Source of the DNA: Chloroflexota bacterium | Lineage (GTDB): Bacteria > Chloroflexota > Chloroflexia > Thermomicrobiales > UBA6265 | Direction: 5' to 3' | Length of the DNA: 64,000 nucleotides | Assembly: GCA_023389575.1 (NCBI GenBank) | Contig: JAEWEG010000014.1 | Location: 1 to 64,000 of the forward strand | Shown: piece after piece, positions 43,832-52,395 of the stretch | How positions within the stretch are numbered: the first letter of the stretch is position 1 | Layout: each line of letters starts with the position of its first letter | The notes under the pieces: model-generated | What the model saw: the letters and a program-made list of their open reading frames with translations, nothing else | What the model was told of the DNA's origin: nothing | The model's database searches: none | Translations under genes and position numbers: made by a program

Positions 43832-44767
43832 TTAGGTGAACAGGGCCGATACGCTCAGGCCCTTGTGTGTCCGCATGATCGCTTCGGCGAGCAACGGCGC
43901 CACGCTGACGACCTCGACGCGACCGTTGGTGACGAGCGGCGGCGGAATCGTATCGGTGACGAAGATTTGGCCGATATTGGACGCGTTGATGAGGTCCATG
44001 GCGTCGGCGGCGAAGATGCCGTGGGTGGCGGCGACGTGGACCTCGCGGGCGCCACGCTCCTCCAGCAGACGCGCGGCCTGGACGAGGGTGCCACCAGTTG
44101 AAATCATGTCGTCGACGATGACGGCGATCTTGCCATCGACATCGCCGACCATCTCCAGCGTCTCGGTGGCGTCCGGTTTGGGATGCTGTTTGGAGATGAT
44201 GGCCAGCGACCCACCGACGCGAACCCGGAAATCCTCCGCGCGGGCCACGCCTCCGGCATCGGGACTGACGACCACCACATCGTCCTGCACCGCCCGGCGA
44301 AAGGCCCGGGCCAGGAGTGGGGTTGCCCGCAGGTGGTCGACCGGGATATCGAAGAAGCCCTCGATGGCGGGTGCGTGGAGGTCGACGGCGAGGACGCGGT
44401 TGGCGCCGGAGGTGGTAAGGATGTCGGCGACGAGCTTGGCCGAGATCGGTTCACGTCCTGAAGTTTTCTTCTCCTGCTTCGCGTAGCCGTAGTACGGAAT
44501 GACGGCCGTCACGCGCGCCGCGGACGCTCGCTTCAGGGCGTCAAGCACGAGCAGGAGTTCCATGACGTTGTGATCGACGGGATGGGACGTCGGCTGGATG
44601 ATGAAGACATCCGAGCCGCGCACGTTCTCCTCGATCTTGACGCGGGTTTCGCCATTCTTCCACAGGCCAACCTCGGCCCGGCCAAGGCTCACCTCCAGCT
44701 CGCTGGCGATGTCGGCGGCGAGTTCGGGATGCGCGGTTCCGGTGAAGAGTTGAAGCCTGCCGTCCAT
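43832..44767 (-). CDS. prs: ribose-phosphate pyrophosphokinase
   Basis: A 311-residue PRPP synthetase. The ATP-flap segment is NGETRVKIEENVRGSDVFII; the catalytic histidine region is AVDLHAPAIEGFFDIPVDHL; the PRPP-binding loop is AVIVDDMISTGGTLVQAA. The flexible loop TAVIPYYGYAKQEKKTSGRE is present. It makes PRPP for histidine, nucleotide and NAD synthesis, including hisG in this window. It follows glmU by ten bases; glmU-prs pairs are common in bacteria. Confidence 0.96.
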   Translation of the reverse strand: MDGRLQLFTGTAHPELAADIASELEVSLGRAEVGLWKNGETRVKIEENVRGSDVFIIQPTSHPVDHNVMELLLVLDALKRASAARVTAVIPYYGYAKQEKKTSGREPISAKLVADILTTSGANRVLAVDLHAPAIEGFFDIPVDHLRATPLLARAFRRAVQDDVVVVSPDAGGVARAEDFRVRVGGSLAIISKQHPKPDATETLEMVGDVDGKIAVIVDDMISTGGTLVQAARLLEERGAREVHVAATHGIFAADAMDLINASNIGQIFVTDTIPPPLVTNGRVEVVSVAPLLAEAIMRTHKGLSVSALFT

Positions 44768-44776
44768 ATGTGTCCC

Positions 44777-46231
44777 CTACTCCTCGCTGCCAGCGGCCGC
44801 CGCTTTCCGGCGGTTGCCAATGGGGCGGGCTGGCACACCCACGACCGTTGCCCCTGGTTCGACATCGCGGTTGACGACGGACCCGGCGCCCGTTCGTGCC
44901 CGGTCGCCGACGGTGACCGGGGCGATCAGCACCGAATCGCTTCCGATGAACGCATTGTCGCCGATGTTGGTCGGATGCTTGGCGGTTCCGTCGTAATTCG
45001 CGGTGATTGTGCCAGCGCCGATGTTGGTGTGCTCGCCAATGGTGGTGTCGCCGATATAGGAGAAGTGGGCGACGTGGGAGCCATCTCCGACAGCGGAGTT
45101 CTTGAGCTCGGCAGAGGTGCCGACGTGGACGTTAGGCCCGATGCGGGTGTTCACCCGAAGGTGGGCATACGGGCCGACCCGGGTGCCCTCGCCGACCGAG
45201 GAGCCGGTGACCGTGGATGACCGCAGCTCGACCTTGTCGGCGATGACGGCGTCGTGCAGCACGGCGTGCGGCCCGATCTGGCAGCCCGATCCGATGATGG
45301 TTTTGCCCGTGATGACCGAGAACGGGAGAATGGTGGTATCCGAGCCAATTTCCACGGTGTCGTCAATGAAGATAGTGTCCGCGCCGATGAGCGAGACGCC
45401 CGCCTTCAGGAACCGCTGCCGCACATGGCGGCGAACGATCTCGTCGGCCGCGGCCTGCTGGCTCCGGTCGTTGATGCCGTGAGCGACTTCCTCGCCGGCC
45501 TGGACCGTCGCGATCGGCCAGGGATCACCTTCGCGCATGCCGTCGATGGCGACCTCGAGGATATCCGTCAGCAGGTATTCGTTGCCCGCGTCGGCGCTCC
45601 TCTGGATCCGGGCAAGGGCGTCCTTCGCCCAGGCGGCGTCGAGCACCATGATGCCGCTGTTGATTTCGCAGCTGCCCTGTCGCCTGGCGGGATCGTCGTT
45701 CTTGAGTTCGACGATGCGGCGGGCGTTGTGGTGCTCGTCGCGCTCGATGCGGCCGTAGCTCTGGGCATCGGGTACGACACAGGTCAGGATGGTGACCCTG
45801 GCGCCGGATTCGGTGGCATGTTCGACGAGCTTGCGGACAGCTTCGCCGGTGAGCAACGGACTATCGCCGAGCAGGGACACGAGCCAGGTGGTGGGCCGCA
45901 ACTGCTCCAGAGCGGTACGGACCGCGCCCGCGGTGCCGTCGGCCACCTGCTGAACAACGGTTTCGAACTGGCCTTCCATGCCCAGGCGGGATGGCAGGTC
46001 AACGAGTTCAGGGCTGACCACCGTGACGATCTGCGCGGGCTGGATGGCCAGGCCCGCGCGGATGACGCGCTCGACGATCGGCGTTCCCGCGACCGGGTGG
46101 AGATGCTTGGGGGTGGCCGACTTCATCCGGGTGCCGTGGCCCGCCGCGAGGACGGCAACGGCCACGTTCGCGCCCAGGGCAGTGGAGGTGGTTGGTTCCG
46201 TGGTCACTCGAACAGTCTCTTCCCCGCTCAT
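44777..46231 (-). CDS. glmU: bifunctional GlcNAc-1-P uridyltransferase / GlcN-1-P acetyltransferase
   Basis: A 484-residue enzyme making UDP-GlcNAc for peptidoglycan. The uridyltransferase half starts VAVLAAGHGTRMKSATPKHL, with EINSGIMVLDAAW later; the acetyltransferase half is a left-handed beta helix (ISVIGS-type hexads through VGPYAHLRVNTRIGPNVHVG, IGEHTNIGAGTITANYDG and FIGSDSVLIAPVTVGD). ATG 46231 gives an N-terminal extension of about 20 residues before the fold; GTG 46207 is an alternative. The frame is open far upstream through the tRNA-Gln gene and is not coding there. Confidence 0.95.
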   Translation of the reverse strand: MSGEETVRVTTEPTTSTALGANVAVAVLAAGHGTRMKSATPKHLHPVAGTPIVERVIRAGLAIQPAQIVTVVSPELVDLPSRLGMEGQFETVVQQVADGTAGAVRTALEQLRPTTWLVSLLGDSPLLTGEAVRKLVEHATESGARVTILTCVVPDAQSYGRIERDEHHNARRIVELKNDDPARRQGSCEINSGIMVLDAAWAKDALARIQRSADAGNEYLLTDILEVAIDGMREGDPWPIATVQAGEEVAHGINDRSQQAAADEIVRRHVRQRFLKAGVSLIGADTIFIDDTVEIGSDTTILPFSVITGKTIIGSGCQIGPHAVLHDAVIADKVELRSSTVTGSSVGEGTRVGPYAHLRVNTRIGPNVHVGTSAELKNSAVGDGSHVAHFSYIGDTTIGEHTNIGAGTITANYDGTAKHPTNIGDNAFIGSDSVLIAPVTVGDRARTGAGSVVNRDVEPGATVVGVPARPIGNRRKAAAAGSEE

Positions 46232-46336
46232 GGAAATCGTAAGTGGAACGCTGGTCAGGACCTTCGATTGGGCACGGGTTGCCCGCGTTCCATCTCCGAT
46301 CCAGGTTAATGCTCTGCTGGCTGAATGAGGAATGGC

Positions 46337-46410
46337 TGGCTCGCGGGCCAGGATTCGAACCTGGAACAAAGGCTCCAAAGGCCCTTGTGATACCTTTTCA
46401 CCACCCGCGA
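46337..46410 (-). tRNA. tRNA-Gln (anticodon TTG)
   Basis: A 74-base cloverleaf on the minus strand. Acceptor TCGCGGG pairs with CCCGCGA, the anticodon stem AGGGC/GCCTT encloses loop CTTTGGA with anticodon TTG, and the T-arm has CCAGGTTCGAATCCTGG. The 3' CCA is encoded. Confidence 0.96.
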
Positions 46411-46424
46411 ATGTGGCCGAATAA

Positions 46425-46430
46425 AGTGTA
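46425..46430 (-). promoter_or_regulatory. -10 box before tRNA-Gln
   Basis: The minus strand reads TACACT 14 bases before the first tRNA base. CTGGCA, 18 bases further up, is a weak -35 candidate. Confidence 0.35.
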
Positions 46431-46572
46431 GATGCTTCGCTGATTCCCTGCCAGACCAGCCCGGCAGCCCGGTCGTGGTCTTCCAGAGACGTTCCACCGC
46501 GCGTCTCGACTCCGCTGGGACAAAGTCCAGAAGGTCGCAAAGGCCCCTTCGGTAAGGTTTCGGGGAGTGTGT

Positions 46573-46800
46573 AAAACGGCCGACAAAAATCCATTAATCC
46601 ATTAATTGCTGCTCGTGGGGCGATTCGGGCCGGAACGACGGGGATTCCCAGGACGGAATAAATGTGCGGCGGCGAATTAATGTTGGCGCACGAATGATGT
46701 TGTCGTGCTTCGGAGCGATGCGATGCGCGAAAACGTCCACCCAGTGAACGAATCGAACGGGGCAATGTCCGCCACATCGTTCAATATGGCGTCGCGCCCG
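46573..46800 (-). repeat. intergenic repeated element, copy B
   Basis: The minus-strand sequence matches the order of motifs in copy A (20757-20998): CGTTCACTGGG (46740-46750), GCTCCGAAGCACGACAACAT (46697-46716), CAACATTAATTC (46674-46685), then AATTAATGGATTAATGG (46591-46607). It lies in a 470-base gap between tRNA-Gln and the NrtR-like gene, otherwise without coding capacity. Confidence 0.65.
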
Positions 46801-46879
46801 CTTCGTGTGTACGAGTCGCGGGGCAAATGATGTACGCTCAGGTGCGAAGTCTATGGCTGCGTGGCGGGGGTACGAAATC

Positions 46880-47599
46880 ATGGAGCGGGAACCGCGACAG
46901 GACAATCAGGGTGACCAGGCGCCGCCACGGTTAACGATCATCGCGGTTCCCTTCCGGCTGCGCAATTTCCGGCTGGAGGCGGGACACCGCGCCAACACGA
47001 GGTTCGGCACCACGCTCATCACTGGCCAGCCGGAAGGCGACGAATCGCTGGACGCCACGGCGACCCGGATCATCCAGCAGTGGATCGGCGCTCCCCCGCA
47101 GTACATCGAACAGCTCTACACGCTGAGCACGGACCGTAATGGGCGGAAGGAAGTGGCGGTCAGTTATGTCGCCCTCTTCCGGCAGGACGCCGATCACGAG
47201 GACGCGGACGACCGCACGTACTGGAGCCCGGTGGACGAGCTGAAGATCAATGACGAGATCCACCGGATGGTGTTCGACTACGCCCTGGTGCGCCTGCGGG
47301 CGAAGCTGGGGTACACGAACATCGGGTTCCACCTGTTGCCCGAGGAATTCACGCTCTCGGAACTCCAGCAAACGTACGAGACCGTGCTCGGCCACCCGGT
47401 GGACAAGCGGAATTTCCGGCGGCGAATGACCGCCTCCGGTACACTCACGAATACGTACAAGATGCGCCGCGATGTCAGTCACCGCCCGGCCGCGTTGTAC
47501 AAATTCGCCGCGCAGGACGATCACGCCGCCTACCTTACGCCTTCCTGGGCGGCCGCGACCCTTTCACACCGGCAGGACACCAACCAGGACGCTGACTAG
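46880..47599 (+). CDS. NrtR-like transcriptional regulator (Nudix plus winged helix)
   Basis: A 239-residue protein with the NrtR layout. Residues 15-140 are a Nudix-type fold (RLTIIAVPFRLRNFRLEAGH, ESLDATATRIIQQWIGAPPQ) whose Nudix box is degenerate, as in NrtR proteins that sense ADP-ribose rather than cut it. The C-terminal part holds the NrtR wing region, GFHLLPEEFTLSELQQTYE and HPVDKRNFRRRMTASG. NrtR represses NAD synthesis genes. NAD kinase is the next gene, 21 bases downstream, which supports an NAD role. ATG 46880 has GGCGGGGG nine bases upstream; ATG 46853 is possible. Confidence 0.85.
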   Translation: MEREPRQDNQGDQAPPRLTIIAVPFRLRNFRLEAGHRANTRFGTTLITGQPEGDESLDATATRIIQQWIGAPPQYIEQLYTLSTDRNGRKEVAVSYVALFRQDADHEDADDRTYWSPVDELKINDEIHRMVFDYALVRLRAKLGYTNIGFHLLPEEFTLSELQQTYETVLGHPVDKRNFRRRMTASGTLTNTYKMRRDVSHRPAALYKFAAQDDHAAYLTPSWAAATLSHRQDTNQDAD

Positions 47600-47620
47600 C
47601 AGCTTCGAGGAGATATTCCC

Positions 47621-48463
47621 TTGTCCAGGCATTACGGCATTGTGGCGGCATTCAGCAAACCCGAGGCGAAGACCCTGGGAGACGAGATTTCCGCCTGGCT
47701 GGTGGAACAGGGCCACGCGGTGGTGACCGAAGCCGAGTTGAACGCGAACGGCACGGCCGGGGTGGAAGCCGTGGTGGTGCTCGGTGGTGACGGTCTCATG
47801 ATGCGGGCGGCGAACGTCTATCCAGACGTTCCGCTGCTGGGTATCAATTTCGGCAAGGTCGGATTCCTGGCGCTGGTGGAACAGCAGGACTGGCGACAGG
47901 CGATGGAAAACCTGATCGGCGGGAACTTCTCCCTGGAAACCAGTTCGACGCTGGAGGCGACCCTGATCCGGCGCGCGGATTCCCACGACGAAGGCTGGGC
48001 GATCAACGACGTTGTGATCCGCGGCGGAAACCGGATGCTGGACATAGAGGTGTACATTGACGGGCATTTCGTGAACACCTACCCCGGGGACGGCATGATC
48101 GTCTCCACTGCGCGAGGCAGCACGGCCTACTGCATGGCGGCGGGCGGCCCTATCCTGACCGCCGGTGTGCAGGGCTACGCCATCGTTCCGATTTCCTGCC
48201 ACTCCCCGATCCGAACACCGATGGTGGTGTCCGAGGCCGCGACGATCGAACTGGTGTCCGCCAACGACCACGAAGGTTCCGTGATCCTCGATGGGCGAAC
48301 CAAGACCGACCTGATGCAGGGTGACGTGATCAGGATCAGGCGGGGCGTGCATACGTTCCAACTGGTGACGTTCGGCAACACCAACTTCTACGACGCGATC
48401 CGGGAGAAGTTCAACTTCCAGATCCGGCCGGACGCGGTGCCGACCCGGCCTTCCAGGACTTAG
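47621..48463 (+). CDS. nadK: NAD kinase
   Basis: A 280-residue NAD kinase. The GGDG motif of the ATP/NAD fold is in VVVLGGDGLMMRAANVYPD; LGINFGKVGFLALVEQQDW and the GDGMIVSTARGSTAYCMAAG block are intact. It phosphorylates NAD to NADP. TTG 47621 with GAGGAG in front is the start. It is co-transcribed with the NrtR-like regulator. Confidence 0.93.
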   Translation: MSRHYGIVAAFSKPEAKTLGDEISAWLVEQGHAVVTEAELNANGTAGVEAVVVLGGDGLMMRAANVYPDVPLLGINFGKVGFLALVEQQDWRQAMENLIGGNFSLETSSTLEATLIRRADSHDEGWAINDVVIRGGNRMLDIEVYIDGHFVNTYPGDGMIVSTARGSTAYCMAAGGPILTAGVQGYAIVPISCHSPIRTPMVVSEAATIELVSANDHEGSVILDGRTKTDLMQGDVIRIRRGVHTFQLVTFGNTNFYDAIREKFNFQIRPDAVPTRPSRT

Positions 48464-48548
48464 CGACCAGCGTTCCGGGATTCGCACAAAGCGGACAACC
48501 GGTGATCGAGCCGGTTGCATGATGGTTGAAACCACGCCATGCCACCGT

Positions 48549-48576
48549 TCTTTCCAGGGCCGGCACAAGGCCGGCC
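48549..48576. repeat. GC-rich palindrome after nadK
   Basis: AGGGCCGG and CCGGCCCCT flank a short CACAA core in an intergenic gap between the converging nadK and zinc-ribbon genes. It may act as a bidirectional terminator; similar GGCCGGC units are common as scattered repeats in GC-rich genomes. Confidence 0.5.
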
Positions 48577-48620
48577 CCTACGAAAGATCGTTCCGGTACA
48601 GGATGCACCGTCCTCTGATA

Positions 48621-49406
48621 TCAGTCTTCCCGGATGGGGAGGCGGTAGCGTTCGGGAACGGTCGTGCTGTCTTCCTCGACCGTCTCCTCTTCCTCGCCGG
48701 GCTCGCGCAGGACGGACAGATCCGGCTCGGGCGGTCCCACGCGGCGCTGAACGGGCGTGCCGTTCGACTGGGCAGGGGGCGCGAACTCTGTCACGGGGGC
48801 CACCGTGTTGTCAAGCACATCGCGACCCAGCGTGGTGGCGGCCGTCGCGGCGGGCAGCGCGCGGGTCTCCTCGCGGATCCGCTGCTCCTCTTCCTCGCGC
48901 AGTCGGCGCTCGATGGAAGCGGGATCGATCCAGCGATCGTCGTCGATGCGAACGTCATCACGCTCGTGTGTGTGGTGATGCTGCGTGCCACAGTACGGGC
49001 AAACATCCCATCGGAGGTCGATCAGGCGACCGCAACTCGAGCAGTCCTCGCGAAGCTGGGTGTTGCAGTGGGGACAAAGCCGCCAGTCGTCTTCCACAAA
49101 GTGGTTGCAACTGGGGCAGAGCGGGAGTTCCTGGAGGTCCTGGAGCAGGTATTCCTCTTCCAGGGAGCGCTGGTAGGCCTCGTCAAGGGTTTCGCTGGGT
49201 CGCAGCAGTCGATACAGCAGCCAGCCGGGCACCCAGAACAGCACCACCAGCAGGGTGGAAAACACCTGCGTGATGACACTCTTGCTCCGCGCCTCGATGT
49301 CGCGGTACGTCCAGACGGCGAGCACAAACCAGGTCGCGATCAGGTACGCGCCGCCGAGGGCCAGCAGGATCTGGATCCCACGCGCGAGAAGCGTTTCGAT
49401 ATCCAA
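48621..49406 (-). CDS. membrane-anchored double zinc-ribbon protein
   Basis: A 261-residue protein not tied to a known function. Two hydrophobic segments (IQILLALGGAYLIATWFVLA and VFSTLLVVLFWVPGWLLYRL) at residues 10-70 are followed by two zinc ribbons: CPSCNHFVEDDWRLCPHC, and CSSCGRLIDLRWDVCPYC. The C-terminal 100 residues are acidic, charged and probably disordered. It is the last gene of the tmk-darA row. Confidence 0.82.
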   Translation of the reverse strand: MDIETLLARGIQILLALGGAYLIATWFVLAVWTYRDIEARSKSVITQVFSTLLVVLFWVPGWLLYRLLRPSETLDEAYQRSLEEEYLLQDLQELPLCPSCNHFVEDDWRLCPHCNTQLREDCSSCGRLIDLRWDVCPYCGTQHHHTHERDDVRIDDDRWIDPASIERRLREEEEQRIREETRALPAATAATTLGRDVLDNTVAPVTEFAPPAQSNGTPVQRRVGPPEPDLSVLREPGEEEETVEEDSTTVPERYRLPIRED

Positions 49407-49432
49407 TCATGATCTCCTTGGAAAACGGGTGT

Positions 49433-49771
49433 TCAGGCGATGCCGAGGCGCTCGTATCGTTCGACGTTCACCACGAACATCGTGGCGCCACCGACCATGA
49501 CCTCGACGGGGTTGGGGATGTAGAACTCACCCGGTTCCACGATTGGCATGAGGGGGTTGACGAAGCGGGTACGGGAATGGCAATTGTTGCGCACGATCTC
49601 CCGTACATCGTCGACACGGTCGGAGGACACCCCGATCAGGAGCGTGACGTTGCGCTCCCGCAGGAATCCACCGGCACTGTTGATTTGCGTGGCCCGGTAC
49701 CCCTTGTCGACAAGCGCGGCAAGAAGTGGTTCGGCGTCGTTGCCCTGGACCACCGCGATAACGAGCTTCAT
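49433..49771 (-). CDS. cyclic-di-AMP receptor, DarA/PstA-like PII protein
   Basis: A 112-residue PII-like protein, full length for DarA: MKLVIAVVQGNDAEPLLAAL, the nucleotide-binding T-loop region QINSAGGFLRERNVTLLIGV, and FVNPLMP. The family binds cyclic-di-AMP as a trimer. It lies 57 bases after tmk, a gene order also known from Firmicutes (tmk-yaaQ), and implies that the host makes cyclic-di-AMP; no diadenylate cyclase gene is in the window. Confidence 0.9.
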   Translation of the reverse strand: MKLVIAVVQGNDAEPLLAALVDKGYRATQINSAGGFLRERNVTLLIGVSSDRVDDVREIVRNNCHSRTRFVNPLMPIVEPGEFYIPNPVEVMVGGATMFVVNVERYERLGIA

Positions 49772-49828
49772 TCCCTGTTATCCATTCGTCCGGATCGGTA
49801 TTCCGGAGCAGACCGGAACGCCCGCCGG

Positions 49829-50467
49829 TTACGACATGCCATTTACGGTGAGTGCCTCCTGGAGTTTCGTCCAGATCGACCGTTCCACCGATTCAACTGG
49901 CTCCATTGCATCGACAACCACCCAACGATTGGGCTGCTGACCGGCGAGGCGCTGGTACATCGACCGCACGCGCTTGTGAAACGCGAGGCTGTCGAGGTCG
50001 ATACGATTGACCGAATCCGGATCGGCGTGGCGCCGGGCCAGGCCCGCCTCGACCGGCAGGTCGAGCAGAACGCGGACGTCAGGTTCAAGGCCGCCGGTCG
50101 CGTACGCCTGGATTTCCCTGATCGGGTCGAGGTCGAGTTCACGACCACCTCCCTGATAGGCGTACGTGGAGTCCACGTATCGATCACAGAGAACCCATGC
50201 GCCGCGCGCCAAAGCCGGCTCGATGACTTCACGCACATGCTGCGCGCGGCCAGCGGCCAGCAGAAGCACTTCGGTCTCCGGGAGAATAGCATAGTCGCCC
50301 AGGCCGAGGAGGATCGTCCTGATCTCGTCGCCCACCCGGGTGCCACCCGGTTCGCGGGTGACGACGACCTCCCGGCCTTCCTCCCGGAGGCGACGGTCCA
50401 GCCTCTGAATCTGGACCGTCTTGCCTCCTCCTTCGGGACCTTCGAACGCGATGAATGTTCCCCTCAC
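49829..50467 (-). CDS. tmk: thymidylate kinase
   Basis: A 212-residue dTMP kinase for dTTP synthesis. Walker A is FEGPEGGGKT at residues 8-17, the DRx motif is LCDRYVDSTYAYQGGGRELD, and VVVTREPGGTRVGDEIR is the substrate loop. The lid region LARRHADPDSVNRID is present. It starts directly after the stop of the ATPase gene and precedes darA. Confidence 0.95.
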   Translation of the reverse strand: MRGTFIAFEGPEGGGKTVQIQRLDRRLREEGREVVVTREPGGTRVGDEIRTILLGLGDYAILPETEVLLLAAGRAQHVREVIEPALARGAWVLCDRYVDSTYAYQGGGRELDLDPIREIQAYATGGLEPDVRVLLDLPVEAGLARRHADPDSVNRIDLDSLAFHKRVRSMYQRLAGQQPNRWVVVDAMEPVESVERSIWTKLQEALTVNGMS

Positions 50468-52327
50468 CTACTGCATGCCCCGCCGGTAAATCTCCACGTG
50501 CCGGAACGGATCACGCCCGCGGCTTCGGGAATCGAGGCTGTAGCGCTCGGCCAGTTCGTGCTGCATGCGCCGGATTGGCGGCGATTGCGGGCTGAGCGAG
50601 GTGGCTGGCGCCCCCTGCATGATGGCCGTGATCGCGTTCTCGGCCTCAGTCAGGGCGCGGAGCACGGAATCGTTGCGCCGTTCGGACTTCGGCGTCGCGG
50701 CTCCCGCCGCACCAGACTCGGTGGAGTTTGGCTGCTGGGCGTTCGGGAAGAGCGAGACCAGCACATGCTCCATCTGGGTGGCGGTGTTCGACCGCAGGAC
50801 GTAGACCGGAATCCCCCGGAGTTCGGCGTCGCGAACTGGCTGCGGCTTCTGCCGGTAGGCGTTCTTCAGGGTCATGACGAGGTCGGCGTCCGATGGATCG
50901 CGAACCATCATCACGGGCACGTCGAGCTTCATGATGGCCTGTTCCAGGCGATTGCGGCTCACCCCATAGGGGAAGACCCGCAATGGCTTGGCGCGAGTGC
51001 CTCGTCCCTTGGCGAAGGCCGCCACGGTTGGCGCGTGCGCCTCGGAGCGCGGCTCCTCCTGTGGCTCTGGTTCGGTTGGCATTTCTGTCCGCGCCAGCCG
51101 AGGCTGGCGAGAGGCGATGTCAACCGGCTCGTTCCAGAGACCGCTGCTCAGGCCACCCGATGTATCTGGCGCGGGAAACCCGGCCCGGGGCGAGCCATGT
51201 TCCCCCTGCGGCGCGCGCGGATCGCGTCGCTGTTCGGCGCTGGATGTGCGCTCCACGGTGCCGTCCTCGCGGCGACGTCGGCTCTCGGAACCGATCGGCG
51301 CGCCTCGGAGGATCGCGTCGACGGTGGACGCGACGTCGAGATGGACGATGACCTCGTCCCGGTCCACGATTTCGACCATGACGTTGAAGGTCGGGGGGGC
51401 CTTCCGTTCGAGGATGGACTTCTGGGTGCCCCGGCGGCGAGCTTCCTCGTCCGACAGCGTGACCGACTGGATGCCTCCCATCAGGTCGGAGAGCGTCGGA
51501 TTCAGCATGAGGTTTTCGAGAGTGTTGCCGTGGGCGGTGCCGATAAGCTGGACGCCGCGCTCGGCGATGGTCCGAGCCGCCATCGCTTCCAGTTCGGTGC
51601 CGATCTCGTCGATCACCACGACCTGCGGCATGTGGTTCTCCACCGCCTCGATCATGACGGCGTGCTGGGCCGTTGGCGTCGGTACCTGCATGCGGCGGGC
51701 ACGGCCAATGGCGGGATGCGGAATATCCCCATCGCCTGCGATTTCGTTGCTGGTGTCGACCACCACCACGCGCTTGCGCAGTTCGTCGGCCAGCACGCGG
51801 GCGGTTTCCCGCAACAGGGTCGTCTTGCCGACACCTGGCCGGCCAAGCAGCAGCACGCTCTGACCGGACTCAATCAGGTCGCTGATGATGGCGATGGTGC
51901 CATAGACGGCGCGGCCAATCCGGCAGGTGAGTCCAACAATCTCCCCGCTCCGGTTGCGGATGGCGGAGATGCGGTGAAGCGTTCGCTCGATACCAGCGCG
52001 ATTGTCGTCGCCAAAGGTGCCGATGCGACTGCTGACGAAAGCGAGATCATCGCGGGTGACATCGACATCGGAGAGCACGACTTCCTCGAACTGGAAGCGC
52101 GCCTCGGGCGGGCGGCCCAGGTCGAGCACGATCTCGATGAGCGCGCCGTGCTGGTTGTCTTCCTGGAGATCGATGATCCGGTCTGAAACGTCGGGTGGGA
52201 GGACCGTCAACAGGTCCTTGAGGTCATCGGTAATTTCCTGCTCCGGAGCATTAATCAAATCGTTGTCCTGATGGTGTGATAGAGCGCTCAACCGAACCCC
52301 CCGGCTGGAACCAAGCCGGACCGTCAT
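50468..52327 (-). CDS. SpoIIIAA-like AAA ATPase with R3H domain
   Basis: A 619-residue cytoplasmic ATPase. Residues 30-350 resemble the Ycf45/SpoIIIAA nucleotide-binding group: Walker A LLLGRPGVGKTTLLRETARV, VVVVDTSNEIAGDGDIPHPA, Walker B PQVVVIDEIGTELEAMAART and GTAHGNTLENLM. A charged, low-complexity region of about 130 residues follows, then a second globular segment (KPLRVFPYGVSRNRLEQAI) and a C-terminal R3H single-stranded nucleic-acid domain (RRMQHELAERYSLDSRSRG). Function unknown; the R3H tail suggests RNA or ssDNA contact. It lies upstream of tmk without a gap. Confidence 0.85.
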   Translation of the reverse strand: MTVRLGSSRGVRLSALSHHQDNDLINAPEQEITDDLKDLLTVLPPDVSDRIIDLQEDNQHGALIEIVLDLGRPPEARFQFEEVVLSDVDVTRDDLAFVSSRIGTFGDDNRAGIERTLHRISAIRNRSGEIVGLTCRIGRAVYGTIAIISDLIESGQSVLLLGRPGVGKTTLLRETARVLADELRKRVVVVDTSNEIAGDGDIPHPAIGRARRMQVPTPTAQHAVMIEAVENHMPQVVVIDEIGTELEAMAARTIAERGVQLIGTAHGNTLENLMLNPTLSDLMGGIQSVTLSDEEARRRGTQKSILERKAPPTFNVMVEIVDRDEVIVHLDVASTVDAILRGAPIGSESRRRREDGTVERTSSAEQRRDPRAPQGEHGSPRAGFPAPDTSGGLSSGLWNEPVDIASRQPRLARTEMPTEPEPQEEPRSEAHAPTVAAFAKGRGTRAKPLRVFPYGVSRNRLEQAIMKLDVPVMMVRDPSDADLVMTLKNAYRQKPQPVRDAELRGIPVYVLRSNTATQMEHVLVSLFPNAQQPNSTESGAAGAATPKSERRNDSVLRALTEAENAITAIMQGAPATSLSPQSPPIRRMQHELAERYSLDSRSRGRDPFRHVEIYRRGMQ

Positions 52328-52395
52328 CCATGGGATGAATCAGCCCGCCCAAAGCTCCATTGTGCTTTGCATCGCACCGACAGATGATCGTCACA

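Noticed and set aside
46232..46777. Open frame extending glmU upstream by about 180 codons
   Set aside because: It runs through the tRNA-Gln gene and the repeated element and has no similarity to GlmU; the known fold starts shortly after residue 20 from ATG 46231.
49409..52186. 925-codon open frame on the plus strand
   Set aside because: It is antisense to darA, tmk and the ATPase gene, which have clear family motifs; long opposite frames are common in GC-rich DNA.
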